NCBI RefSeq assembly: GCF_014636295.1 | Contig: NZ_BMEC01000017.1 | Location: 1-64,000 of the forward strand | Source of the DNA: Marivirga lumbricoides | GTDB lineage: Bacteria; Bacteroidota; Bacteroidia; Cytophagales; Cyclobacteriaceae | Direction of reading: 5' to 3' | Length of the DNA: 64,000 nucleotides | Shown: in pieces, positions 48,795 to 57,772 of the stretch | Position numbering within the stretch: the stretch's first letter is position 1 | Layout: every line of letters begins with the position of its first letter | Made by a program: the position numbers and the translations under genes | Notes under the pieces: model-generated | Database searches by the model: none | The model's input: only the letters and a program-made list of their open reading frames with translations | What the model was told of the DNA's origin: nothing

Positions 48795-49562
48795 ATGATT
48801 GCAATACTTTCCCCGGCCAAAAGCCTTGATTTTGACAAACAATTTAATTTAGAAGCTACTAAGCCACGTTTCTCTGCAGAAACAAATCAATTAATTGAAG
48901 TTTTGAAAGCTAAAAGCAGTGCCGAAGTACAGGAATTAATGAGCATAAGTGAAAAGCTGGCAGAGTTAAATGTAGAGCGGTATGACAATTTTAAGAAAAG
49001 AACACCTAAATATGCGAAACAAGCTGCATTAGCTTTTCAAGGTGATGTATACCAGGGAATGCTTGCAGAAAATTTTAGTAAAGAAGAGCATGATTTTGCA
49101 CAACAACATATTAGAATCTTGTCTGGTTTATATGGTTTGTTGCGTCCTCTTGATCTGATTCAGCCTTACCGACTGGAGATGGGTACTAAGTTGAAAATAG
49201 GAGAGCATAATTCACTTTATAGTTTTTGGGAGGATAAAATTGCTAAACAGCTTATCAAAGATTTAAAAGAACAAGAAGATAATATTGTAATCAACCTTGC
49301 TTCCAATGAGTATTTTAAAGCAGCAGATAGAGATATCTTAAAGAAAAAAGCTCAGTTGATTGATGTTGAATTTAAGGATTACAAGAATGGAGAGCATAAA
49401 ATTATTTCCTTTTATGCCAAGAAGGCTCGTGGTATGATGGCAAGGTTCATTGTGAAAAATAAATTGACAAAAGTAAATGAGCTTAAAGCTTTTGATACAG
49501 AAGGCTATTATTTTGATGATAAGGATTCCAATGAATCTTTACTTGCTTTTAAAAGAGATTGA
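48795..49562 (+). CDS. yaaA: YaaA-family peroxide-stress protein
   Basis: A 255-residue protein of typical length. Opening MIAILSPAKSLDF, FQGDVYQGM (about 78-86), LSGLYGLLRPLDLIQPYRLEMG (about 104-125) and the helix-rich DNA-binding part ending FDTEGYYFD. E. coli YaaA limits free iron and DNA damage under hydrogen peroxide stress. Cytosolic. Confidence 0.95.
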   Translation: MIAILSPAKSLDFDKQFNLEATKPRFSAETNQLIEVLKAKSSAEVQELMSISEKLAELNVERYDNFKKRTPKYAKQAALAFQGDVYQGMLAENFSKEEHDFAQQHIRILSGLYGLLRPLDLIQPYRLEMGTKLKIGEHNSLYSFWEDKIAKQLIKDLKEQEDNIVINLASNEYFKAADRDILKKKAQLIDVEFKDYKNGEHKIISFYAKKARGMMARFIVKNKLTKVNELKAFDTEGYYFDDKDSNESLLAFKRD

Positions 49563-49604
49563 TCTGTTAAACATCCGCTTTCTCAATTTTTCTTCTTTTT
49601 GACC

Positions 49605-49612
49605 TACTTTTG
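49605..49612 (+). promoter_or_regulatory. -7 promoter element immediately before the MDR gene
   Basis: TACTTTTG fits TAnnTTTG exactly and ends 5 nt before the start codon at 49618, so the transcript would be leaderless or nearly so. There is no clear TTG at the -33 position. Confidence 0.45.
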
Positions 49613-49617
49613 CAACT

Positions 49618-50642
49618 ATGATCAAGAAAAAATCTTATAGAATTAATAAAGCCGGCAATATTAAAAGATTGAAACTGGTTGAAGAGGCTATAGTAAAGCC
49701 TGAATCTAACCAGGTACAGGTTAAAATTCATTCTATTGGACTTAACTTTGCAGATATTTTCGCCATTCTTGGTTTATATGGAGCTACTCCAGAAGGCAGT
49801 TTTATCCCCGGTCTTGAGTATTCAGGTGAGATTATTGAAACTGGAGATGGTGTTGACAATTTTAAAGTAGGGGACAAGGTAATGGGAGTTACACGCTTTG
49901 GTTCTTACACTTCTTGTATCAATATTGAGGCAAATTATGTGACTCCTATTCCTAAAGGTTGGTCTTTCAATGAAGGGGCGGCATTTTTGGTTCAGGCATT
50001 AACGGCTTACTATGGTTTATATTACCTGGGAAACCTGCAAAAAGGAGCTACTGTGTTAATCCATAGTGCTGCAGGAGGTGTTGGCTTACTTGCCAATCGC
50101 ATGGCTCAAAAAACCGGTGCTTACACCATAGGTACTATAAGCAGCGCTAATAAAATTAAACTCTTAAAAGCGGAAGGATATCAGGATTATATTATACGTG
50201 ATAAAAATTTCAGGTCTAATTTAGAGAAATCTTTGATTGGGAGGGAGCTCAACCTGATTATGGAATGCATAGGTGGTGAAGTATTTAAAATTGGCTATGA
50301 TTTATTGGCACCACAAGGTAGGTTGATAAACTATGGTTCTGCAAGGTATGGCGATAACAGTAATTCACCCAACTGGTTAAGGCTTGCATGGCTTTACCTT
50401 AGGAGACCAAAAATTGATCCTCAGAAGATGATTGAAAGTAATAAAGCGATTTTAGGCTTTAACCTCATTTGGCTCTATGAAAAAAAGAGTTAATGGCGCA
50501 GATCCTTAAGGAACTGGAGAATTTGAGCTTGCCTGCTCCTCACATAGGACATGTTTTTAAGTTTCATGAAATGCATAATGCAATAAAGCTTTTTCAATCA
50601 GGTAAAACTACGGGTAAAGTAATTATTGAGGTAGATCATTAA
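49618..50642 (+). pseudogene. Quinone-oxidoreductase/VAT1-like MDR enzyme with a one-base frameshift
   Basis: The open frame 49618-50493 encodes 291 residues of a zinc-independent medium-chain dehydrogenase: GroES-like part (1-120; GLNFADIFAILGLYG, PGLEYSGEIIETG, VGDKVMGVTRFG), Rossmann part (ATVLIHSAAGGVGLLANRMA), then FNLIWLYEKKS and a stop. A second frame continues from 50491 as MAQILKELENLSLPAPHIG...GKVIIEVDH to a stop at 50642. This is the usual end of the family (GKTTGKVI). One added A in the run of seven A at 50480-50486 joins both into 341 residues. It may be a real mutation, slippage-corrected, or a sequencing error. Confidence 0.85.
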
Positions 50643-50645
50643 AGT

Positions 50646-51368
50646 CTATTTTCCTGAAATTTTATCCTTAAAAAAGGTCCAAAATTCTCTTCTTTCATCT
50701 TTGGACCTCACTAGCCCTTTTAATGTATCCACCATTGTAGAGCTTAATTTTTTGGATGCCGGTTTAATTTCCGGAAGCGGTTCAGGTGATTTTTTCTGCA
50801 AGGGGACAGACTGATCCGAAGTATGACTTTCTTCCTTTCGCATACCAAAGTTCTGAGGATCCAGTGCTCCAGCTTCTTCAAAATGCTTATCGGCTTTCTT
50901 TCTATAGCCCATTTTTTCAAGTATTAAACCTAAATTGTTGTGAGAGATAGCATCTTCCGGATCAAGTTCTAAAGCCTTTTGGTAGTCCATTTTTGCTCCA
51001 TCTAAATCTTGCAAGCCATCTTTAATAAATGCTCGGCTGGCATATCGGTAAGGGTTTTCAGGCTCCAGTTCTACGGCAAAATCAAAATCAGCTATAGCTT
51101 TTTCCGGGTTTTTAGCCATATAATGAATTAAACCTCTTTCTCCATAATAATGGGCTTCATTAGGAACAAGGTTGAGTGTTTTCGTTAAATCCGCTAAAGC
51201 AGCATTAAAATCTTTTAATTTAAAATAAGCTTTCCCACGTTGATAAAATGCGATGGGGTTATCTGGTATTTGCTCAATATATTTTGAATATAAATGGATT
51301 CCCTGTTTAAAATCACCTTTTTGACAATATGATGCCGCTGTTTCTAACAAAATACTTACTTCCTTCAT
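50646..51368 (-). CDS. TPR-repeat protein
   Basis: A 240-residue protein without signal peptide. Tandem tetratricopeptide repeats occupy about 4-175 (e.g. AFYQRGKAYFKLKDFNAALADLTKTL in part, AISHNNLGLILEKMGYRKKADKHFEEAGAL), with six helical hairpins. The tail 175-240 is basic and disordered, with proline (SPEPLPEIKPASKKL). TPR domains bind partner proteins; the partner is unknown. Its stop codon lies 4 bp from the end of the dehydrogenase reading frame on the other strand. Confidence 0.85.
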   Translation of the reverse strand: MKEVSILLETAASYCQKGDFKQGIHLYSKYIEQIPDNPIAFYQRGKAYFKLKDFNAALADLTKTLNLVPNEAHYYGERGLIHYMAKNPEKAIADFDFAVELEPENPYRYASRAFIKDGLQDLDGAKMDYQKALELDPEDAISHNNLGLILEKMGYRKKADKHFEEAGALDPQNFGMRKEESHTSDQSVPLQKKSPEPLPEIKPASKKLSSTMVDTLKGLVRSKDERREFWTFFKDKISGK

Positions 51369-51502
51369 CTCTATCTTAATTCTATTCCTTCAATTGCTTT
51401 TTAAAGCTTCAAAATTAGTTAAGTATTTAACTCCATGACAAGAAAAATGATTAGGAATCTTTTCTTTTTTTGAAAAGCTCTTTTCAACATTCCCCTCAAT
51501 TG

Positions 51503-52369
51503 TTACTTGCTTTTCTTTGTATTAGAATCTTCCATGAAATCCAAAATCCAATCATACGCCCTGTTGCGAGTATTGAAGAACTGCAGGATCATGGGGATAT
51601 GTCTTTTATGCTTTTGAAGATGAAAATTAGGTTCTGGTACGTAGTTCTCATATTCGGTTAAGAAATCTTCTGTGGTTGAAATAATACCCGGTAAGGTTTT
51701 TCCTCCCATCATAATTAAAAGAGGTGGGTCATTGGTATCTATAAAGTAAATAGGAGAGGATTCCTTCCATTTTACGGAATCATTTGTAAAAGCTTTGAGA
51801 TAAGAAGTACCCGGTGCATATCTTTTCATTCTGAGATAACTGTACATATCCAAACCTGCCGCATCAATAAGAATGGCTCCTATGAGCGGATTTTTCATTC
51901 CTAAATTTGTGATATATTCTTCCTTTAAAGTTATTAGAGCAGCAATATGTCCCCCGGCTGAATGGCCTGAAATAAAGATTTTATCCGGATTTCCTCCATA
52001 TTCGGAGATATTTTCTTTTACCCATTGAACAGATTTTGCTGCGGCAGTGGCCATGTCATCAATTTTGTACTCAGGGCTTAGTGGATAATTAATTATAACA
52101 GTTACAATTCCTTTTAATGCCATTCTTCTGCCCAAAAAACCATAAAGGTCTTTATTACCAGAGTTCCAGCTACCACCATGTATAAAAATCAATACTTTAT
52201 CATCTCCACTAGCCTTTTTGGAAGCAAAAACATTTAGCTTTTTTTCAGGCAAAGAGTCAGAGAAATCTTTTGACAGATAAGTTATGTCCTTATGCTTTTT
52301 AACGGATAAAAGTGTGCACGATGATGTGAATAGGGTAATCAATAGAATGAAACTTAGTGATTTAATCAT
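51503..52369 (-). CDS. Alpha/beta-hydrolase (BD-FAE/esterase type) lipoprotein
   Basis: A 288-residue protein. I start at the Met (52369) that directly precedes a lipoprotein signal (lipobox Cys about residue 18, FTSSCT); an upstream in-frame start adds 17 residues with no signal-peptide use. HGGSW (oxyanion hole) at about 61-65, nucleophile elbow SGHSAGGH at about 133-140, and a late Asp/His pair (FLTEYENYV, HKRHIPM). It resembles carboxylesterases of the BD-FAE/lipase group, probably acting on ester substrates in the periplasm or at the outer membrane. Confidence 0.83.
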   Translation of the reverse strand: MIKSLSFILLITLFTSSCTLLSVKKHKDITYLSKDFSDSLPEKKLNVFASKKASGDDKVLIFIHGGSWNSGNKDLYGFLGRRMALKGIVTVIINYPLSPEYKIDDMATAAAKSVQWVKENISEYGGNPDKIFISGHSAGGHIAALITLKEEYITNLGMKNPLIGAILIDAAGLDMYSYLRMKRYAPGTSYLKAFTNDSVKWKESSPIYFIDTNDPPLLIMMGGKTLPGIISTTEDFLTEYENYVPEPNFHLQKHKRHIPMILQFFNTRNRAYDWILDFMEDSNTKKSK

Positions 52370-52572
52370 ATTAATGTAAAGAATAGAAATTGCAGTTAAC
52401 CGTTTACTTCTTATAGACAAGGTTTATATTTATTTCAATTCTATTCACTACGAAGAAACAGATCATAATAGATTATTTAAATAGCTAAAATATTATTTAG
52501 CCTGTTCTCAAATAGGTAATAAGTGTATGATGGTTTACATTTGAGAGGTCAATTAAATACATTATTCAAATT

Positions 52573-52977
52573 ATGGGAAATAACAAGGTACAACCCTGGA
52601 TGAGAGGGTTTTTACTAATTGGTTCTGTTTATAATATTGCCTGGGCTATCTTTCTGTTTTATTTACCTGGTAGTTACATTAAATGGATTACTGAAGGAGC
52701 TCAGCAAATTAATAAATGGGTTACCTATCAAGCCATAGGAGTAGCTATTATAGGTGTTTTTATGCTAATGGCTGCACTTTATCCGCTTAAATATCGGTTT
52801 CTATTAATTGTGGCACTGTTAGGTAAATCTTTAGGGGGGCTTATAGTTTACCTATTGATTATGGATTCAGTAGTGACTAAGAAATTTATTTTTCATTTGT
52901 TAATGAATGATTTGATATGGGCAGTTCCGCTCATTTTTATCACCGCAGCTGCATTCAAATCACAAAACGACCGTTAA
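52573..52977 (+). CDS. Four-helix membrane protein of unknown function
   Basis: A 134-residue protein with four hydrophobic helices (about 12-32, 49-68, 74-93, 103-127) and a conserved-looking GxxxxxWAIFLFYLPGSYIKWI start. Not assigned to a family. It lies 47 bp upstream of the PIG-L gene in the same direction and could be co-transcribed. Confidence 0.6.
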   Translation: MGNNKVQPWMRGFLLIGSVYNIAWAIFLFYLPGSYIKWITEGAQQINKWVTYQAIGVAIIGVFMLMAALYPLKYRFLLIVALLGKSLGGLIVYLLIMDSVVTKKFIFHLLMNDLIWAVPLIFITAAAFKSQNDR

Positions 52978-53023
52978 CTAGTATTTGTCTTTAATTTTAT
53001 AAGGGAAGATTTAAAATTGTAGC

Positions 53024-55528
53024 ATGATTACACGATTATTAAAAGCATCATTAGTTTTATTATTTTCTTTAATATCTGTTAGCTTATCGAAAGGGCAATA
53101 TGAGCAGGAATACTCCTCTTCAGATATTTTACATGAACTTCAGAAACTACAAAACACCACACGGGTGCTTTACATTGCAGCCCATCCTGATGATGAAAAC
53201 ACCCGTTTGATAAGCTATTTAGCAAATGGTAAAAAATTTGAAACTGCTTACTTATCTTTAACAAGGGGAGACGGTGGCCAGAATGTGATAGGGCCGGAAT
53301 TAAGTGAAGCGCTGGGGTTAATCCGTACGCAGGAGTTGCTGGCCGCCAGGCGAACAGATGGAGGTAATCAGTTTTTCACCAGGGCGAATGACTTTGGTTA
53401 TTCCAAAAATCCATCAGAAACCTTTAATAAATGGGACAAGCAGGCCGTTCTTTCCGATGTAGTGTGGGTAATCAGGAATTTTCAGCCTGATGTAATCATC
53501 ACACGTTTTAATGAAACACCAGGCACCACCCATGGCCACCACACGGCTTCAGCTATTTTAGCAAGAGAAGCTTTTACCAAAGCTGCAGACCCTAAAGTTT
53601 TTCCTGAACAGTTGCAATATGTTGAAGCCTGGAAAACGAAAAAGCTCTATTGGAATACATCTTCATGGTTTTTCAGTCTTGACAAAGAATTTTCTGAGGA
53701 AAAATACAGTAAAGTAAATGTTGGAGAGTACAATCCTGTTTTAGGCTCTTCCTACACTGAAATTGCAGCCAAAAGCAGAAGTCAGCATAAGTCGCAGGCC
53801 TTTGGCTCATCAGGTCAGCGTGGCAAGGAAATAGAATACCTGGAACAGTGGGAGGGAAGCCCGCAAAATTCAGCACTTTTTGAAGGAATTTCCACAGGAT
53901 GGGGCAACTATAAAAATGGAAAGCAAATAGCTTCCATAGTAAACGAGGCTATTGCTGACTATAATCCGTTACAGCCTTCAAAAACTATTCCGCAGCTAAT
54001 TCAACTTAAAAAGCTTTTAAAACAATTACCGCAAAGTGCTGTAAAATCTAATAAGCTTTCTCAAGTGGATCAACTGATTTTAGAAAGTAGTGGTTTTTAT
54101 AATCTGTTATATAGTGAGAATAATTACGCTGCTCCGGGTGATAGTGTACTCATTAATTTAGAGATAGTTAATCGTTCAGACGTAGATATTCAACTGGAAA
54201 AAGTGATTATTCCTAAAGTTTCTTTTCAACAAAAGTTTGAAACTAAACTCTTGAATGATGAAGTAATAAATAAGCAGATAGTAGTTAAAATAGCATCTGA
54301 CCAGTCTTATTCCAATCCTTATTGGTTAAATGAAGATGAGGTGAATGGTCTGTACAAAGTAAATGACCAGCAAAAAATAGGTCAGCCCGAAAATGCTGCG
54401 GCAATTCATGCACAAATCACATTGTTAGTGAATGGAGAGAAAGTGGAATTGAATTCCCCTTTAGTTCATAAAAGTAATGACAGAATAAAAGGAGAAGTAA
54501 TTCAGCCTTTTTATATACTGCCTGAAGCTTCAATAAGCTTCTCTGATGAAGTCTTTATCTTCACGGAGCAATCTCAGGTTAAGGAAATAGGAGTAAGTGT
54601 TAAAGCTTTAAAAAATAATGTATCCGGAAAGTTGGAAATAAAAATCCCTACAGGTTGGGAGCTTATTAACGATAACTCTTTGAGGTTTAATTCTTTGGAT
54701 AAAGATCAAACCAGAAATTTTAAAATAAAAGTAAGGAGTGGCACAGAAACAGGTAAATTTTCTATCAATGCTGCCCTGGTTTTAGATAATGGTATTACTA
54801 TAAATAAAAAAGTGCAGAAAATATCATATGATCATATACCGGATCAGGTGATCATAAGAGAAGCACAATCCAAAGTTGTTTTAGCAGATGTTAAAATAAA
54901 AGGTCAGCTAATTGGTTATATAGAAGGAGCAGGAGATGCAGTAGATGAAGCTTTAAAAACGATGGGATATTCTGTAGAATACATTGATATTGCTGCTGTA
55001 TCAGTATCAGATTTAGAAAAATACGATGCTATAGTAGCAGGTATCAGAGCTTATAATACCAATGAGGCTTTACAAAATAATTATTCAAAATTATTAGCCT
55101 ACACAAAAGCAGGGGGAACTTATGTAGTGCAATATAATACCAGCTATAGTTTGCCTGATAAGGAGTTTTGGCCATATCCGCTTCAAATTTCGAGAGATAG
55201 AATTACTGTTGAAGAAGCAAAGATGGACTTTTTAGCGCCTAAGCACCAGGTTTTAAATTACCCGAATGATATAAAAGCGGAGGATTTTGAAGGCTGGGTT
55301 CAGGAGCGGGGCTTGTATTTTCCTGGGAATTGGGATGAGCAGTATCAGCCAATATTATCAGGGGCAGACCCGGGAGATGATACATTTAACGGAGCTCTTT
55401 TGGTAGCCGATTATGGAAAAGGAAAGTTTGTTTATACAGGTATTAGCTTTTTCAGGGAATTGCCGGAAGGCGTGGCTGGAGCTTACAGATTATTTGCCAA
55501 TTTAGTAGCTCCGGTAGGTGTTAAATAA
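53024..55528 (+). CDS. Exported PIG-L/LmbE deacetylase with C-terminal extensions
   Basis: An 834-residue protein with a signal peptide (1-24). The PIG-L domain spans about 40-300: zinc site AAHPDDEN with His54, TRGDGGQN and TTHGHHTASA. Family members remove N-acetyl groups from GlcNAc-type substrates. It is followed by an NEW3-type beta-sandwich (about 440-610) and a ThuA-like or Rossmann part (about 620-834; AIVAGIRAYNTNEAL, YVVQYNTSY, GKGKFVYTGISFFRELP). The long architecture fits a secreted glycan- or mucopolysaccharide-processing deacetylase in Bacteroidota. Its substrate is unknown. Confidence 0.87.
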   Translation: MITRLLKASLVLLFSLISVSLSKGQYEQEYSSSDILHELQKLQNTTRVLYIAAHPDDENTRLISYLANGKKFETAYLSLTRGDGGQNVIGPELSEALGLIRTQELLAARRTDGGNQFFTRANDFGYSKNPSETFNKWDKQAVLSDVVWVIRNFQPDVIITRFNETPGTTHGHHTASAILAREAFTKAADPKVFPEQLQYVEAWKTKKLYWNTSSWFFSLDKEFSEEKYSKVNVGEYNPVLGSSYTEIAAKSRSQHKSQAFGSSGQRGKEIEYLEQWEGSPQNSALFEGISTGWGNYKNGKQIASIVNEAIADYNPLQPSKTIPQLIQLKKLLKQLPQSAVKSNKLSQVDQLILESSGFYNLLYSENNYAAPGDSVLINLEIVNRSDVDIQLEKVIIPKVSFQQKFETKLLNDEVINKQIVVKIASDQSYSNPYWLNEDEVNGLYKVNDQQKIGQPENAAAIHAQITLLVNGEKVELNSPLVHKSNDRIKGEVIQPFYILPEASISFSDEVFIFTEQSQVKEIGVSVKALKNNVSGKLEIKIPTGWELINDNSLRFNSLDKDQTRNFKIKVRSGTETGKFSINAALVLDNGITINKKVQKISYDHIPDQVIIREAQSKVVLADVKIKGQLIGYIEGAGDAVDEALKTMGYSVEYIDIAAVSVSDLEKYDAIVAGIRAYNTNEALQNNYSKLLAYTKAGGTYVVQYNTSYSLPDKEFWPYPLQISRDRITVEEAKMDFLAPKHQVLNYPNDIKAEDFEGWVQERGLYFPGNWDEQYQPILSGADPGDDTFNGALLVADYGKGKFVYTGISFFRELPEGVAGAYRLFANLVAPVGVK

Positions 55529-55736
55529 GATAAATCCATATTCATCAAATATTTAGGGCCATTAGTCGATTAGTTACATATAAATATAAACATTTTACAT
55601 ACTTTCGTGTATAATGTAAGGACATTGCTGATGTACTATCTGTTTCTACAATTAAAAAGGTTGATATTTTAGAAACCCTCCCCTGAAACTCAGTAAAAAT
55701 CATTGAAAATTTTTTAATTAATTAAAGTAAGTAGAA

Positions 55737-56186
55737 ATGAAATTAGAAGAAGAAATTAAACAATTTAAGTTTGAAAATGAGAAGCAAAAAGCCATTCTCA
55801 ATATTATATATACTGCTAACTGGATTTCTTCCATACAACATAAAATATTTAAAAAACATAAAATAACAGCACCACAGTATAACGTTTTACGCATACTACG
55901 AGGTAAATATCCTGACCCTCTTACCGTATCATCCATTCAGGAAAGAATGTTGGACAAGATGTCTAATGCATCTCGTTTAGTAGATAAACTGGTAGAAAAG
56001 AATTATGCTGAAAGATCAACTTGCTTATATGACAGGAGACAGGTGGATGTGGTAATCACTGAAAAAGGTCAAAAACTTTTGAAGCTCATTGAGCCTGAGT
56101 TAAATACTTTTCATGATGATAATATGATTTTATCAGAAAAAGATGCAGAACAGGTAAATTTGGCCTTAGATAAAATAAGAGGATAA
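55737..56186 (+). CDS. MarR-family transcriptional regulator
   Basis: A 149-residue protein: helix-turn-helix wing (about 45-105; QYNVLRILRGKYPDPLTVSSIQERMLDKMSNASRLVDKL, YDRRQVDVVITEKG) with the MarR beta-wing DRRQ. Such proteins repress efflux or stress genes until a ligand binds. The DoxX-type gene begins 45 bp downstream, past a long inverted repeat, and is a candidate target along with the gene itself. Confidence 0.9.
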   Translation: MKLEEEIKQFKFENEKQKAILNIIYTANWISSIQHKIFKKHKITAPQYNVLRILRGKYPDPLTVSSIQERMLDKMSNASRLVDKLVEKNYAERSTCLYDRRQVDVVITEKGQKLLKLIEPELNTFHDDNMILSEKDAEQVNLALDKIRG

Positions 56187-56190
56187 AATT

Positions 56191-56227
56191 TATTATATTG
56201 GGTTTATTTAGCCAATATAATATTTTT
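56191..56227 (+). terminator. 11-bp inverted repeat between marR and doxX: operator or attenuator
   Basis: Perfect arms TATTATATTGG (56191-56201) and CCAATATAATA (56212-56222), 10-nt loop, followed by TTTTT. It begins 5 bp after the MarR stop codon. As RNA this is an intrinsic terminator with a weak A/U stem; as DNA it could be a MarR binding palindrome. I cannot choose from sequence. Confidence 0.55.
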
Positions 56228-56230
56228 ATC

Positions 56231-56584
56231 ATGAATATTTTACAAGAAACAGGCAGGATTTTATTTGCCTTGCCAATGGTTATTTTCGGGGTATTTCATT
56301 TTGTAAACACCAGAAGCTTGCAAAATGTGGTACCCTCTTTTATTCCAGGAGATACCTTTTGGGTATACCTTACCGGAGCAGCTTTAATTGCTGCAGGAAT
56401 TAGTATTTTAATTAAAAAGCAGGTTGCCATAGTTTGTAATCTACTTGCCATCATGCTACTAACATTTGTATTACTCATTCATTTACCTTCCTTTTTAAAT
56501 GGTAATACAGACGTGCTTACGTCAGTACTTAAAGATACCTCCCTTGCCGGTGGAGCCTTTGTATTAGGCAGAACTTTTAAATAA
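56231..56584 (+). CDS. DoxX-like membrane protein
   Basis: A 117-residue protein from the ATG at 56231; a TTG at 56198 would start inside the inverted repeat. Four transmembrane helices (about 9-25, 40-58, 63-82, 92-112). The opening ILFALPMVIFGVFHF resembles DoxX/MauE-type proteins. Function not firmly known; family members influence redox or membrane stress. Probably under control of the MarR regulator upstream. Confidence 0.7.
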   Translation: MNILQETGRILFALPMVIFGVFHFVNTRSLQNVVPSFIPGDTFWVYLTGAALIAAGISILIKKQVAIVCNLLAIMLLTFVLLIHLPSFLNGNTDVLTSVLKDTSLAGGAFVLGRTFK

Positions 56585-56652
56585 ATTTTTTCCTATCAGA
56601 CCATTCCTGAAAAAGATATATCTTAGCAATTCTATAATTGCTTAATTTGTAT

Positions 56653-57654
56653 ATGAAAAAGATTCTCAAAAAGGTTGGTTTAATATTTGTATCCCTGGTC
56701 ATTATCCTGATAGCTATATTTATAATGGGGCCTAAATTAAGACAACCTGTTTTTTCAAATGAGTTACCGCCTATTGATATTGAACTTAGTGAATTGAATA
56801 AGTATGTAGAAAGCAAAGAGGTGGTAAGTGGTGAAATCAAAACTGATAATGAGGCAAGATTAATCTGGCATGATTCCTCGATGGAAATGACTGAATATGC
56901 GCTGGTGTATCTGCACGGATTTGGTGCCTCTTACAGAGAAGGCTACCCTGTTAATATGGCTCTTGCCGATAGTTTAAATGCTAATCAGTATTTAGCAAGG
57001 CTTGCAGGACATGGATTAGTAAAAGAAGATGCATTTGTAGGGTTAACCGCTGAGGCATATATGGCTTCTGCTTTTGAAGCTGTATCGATAGGAAAGAAAT
57101 TAGGAAGAAAACTAATTCTTGTAGGTACTTCTACCGGTGCTTCTCAGGCTCTGTACATTGCATCGCAATTTCCTGATGTTGTAGAAGCTTTAGTTTTATA
57201 TTCCCCTTATATTGAGCTTGCTGATGTTGGTACACAAGGCCTGGTAAGAGGGCCATGGGCAGGTCAAATTATGGAATTTGTCTTTACGAAGGATGTCACT
57301 TATACAGAGCGTCCAGATTCAGTAGCAGCTTATTGGTCAACTTTTTATCATTACGATGCTTATTATTCACTTTTTTCCATGATTAAAGCAACTATGAACA
57401 CTCAAACTTATCAGAAAGTAAGTTGCCCGGTATTTTTAGGCTATTATTATAAAGACGAAGAACATCAGGATGATGTGGTTTCTGTAAAAGCAATGCATAA
57501 GATGTTTGAATCACTGGGCACTGAAAATAAAAAACAAATAGCCTTTCCCGAAGCAGGGGATCACGTTATTGCTTCTTCACTTCGCTCTCATAGTTGGACG
57601 GCAGTGCAGGATAGTAGCTGGGCTTTCTTGGAGCAGAATTTATTACTTAATTGA
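56653..57654 (+). CDS. Membrane-anchored alpha/beta hydrolase
   Basis: A 333-residue protein (start ATG 56653). One N-terminal transmembrane helix (about 7-27), then an alpha/beta hydrolase core: LVYLHGFGASYREGYP (oxyanion hole, about 82-97), nucleophile GTSTGAS (about 158-164), and a late catalytic His in EAGDHVIAS (about 302). This set resembles esterases or carboxylesterases working at the periplasmic face of the membrane. Substrate unknown. Stands alone. Confidence 0.82.
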   Translation: MKKILKKVGLIFVSLVIILIAIFIMGPKLRQPVFSNELPPIDIELSELNKYVESKEVVSGEIKTDNEARLIWHDSSMEMTEYALVYLHGFGASYREGYPVNMALADSLNANQYLARLAGHGLVKEDAFVGLTAEAYMASAFEAVSIGKKLGRKLILVGTSTGASQALYIASQFPDVVEALVLYSPYIELADVGTQGLVRGPWAGQIMEFVFTKDVTYTERPDSVAAYWSTFYHYDAYYSLFSMIKATMNTQTYQKVSCPVFLGYYYKDEEHQDDVVSVKAMHKMFESLGTENKKQIAFPEAGDHVIASSLRSHSWTAVQDSSWAFLEQNLLLN

Positions 57655-57772
57655 GATTTTGTTAAATACTGCCTTCAAATTTACATTTTGAAGATATAAA
57701 AGTATAATCAAACAGTATTTTACTGATAATTAATTTCTTTTTACTACTTTAGGGATCAACTATAACCTAAGT

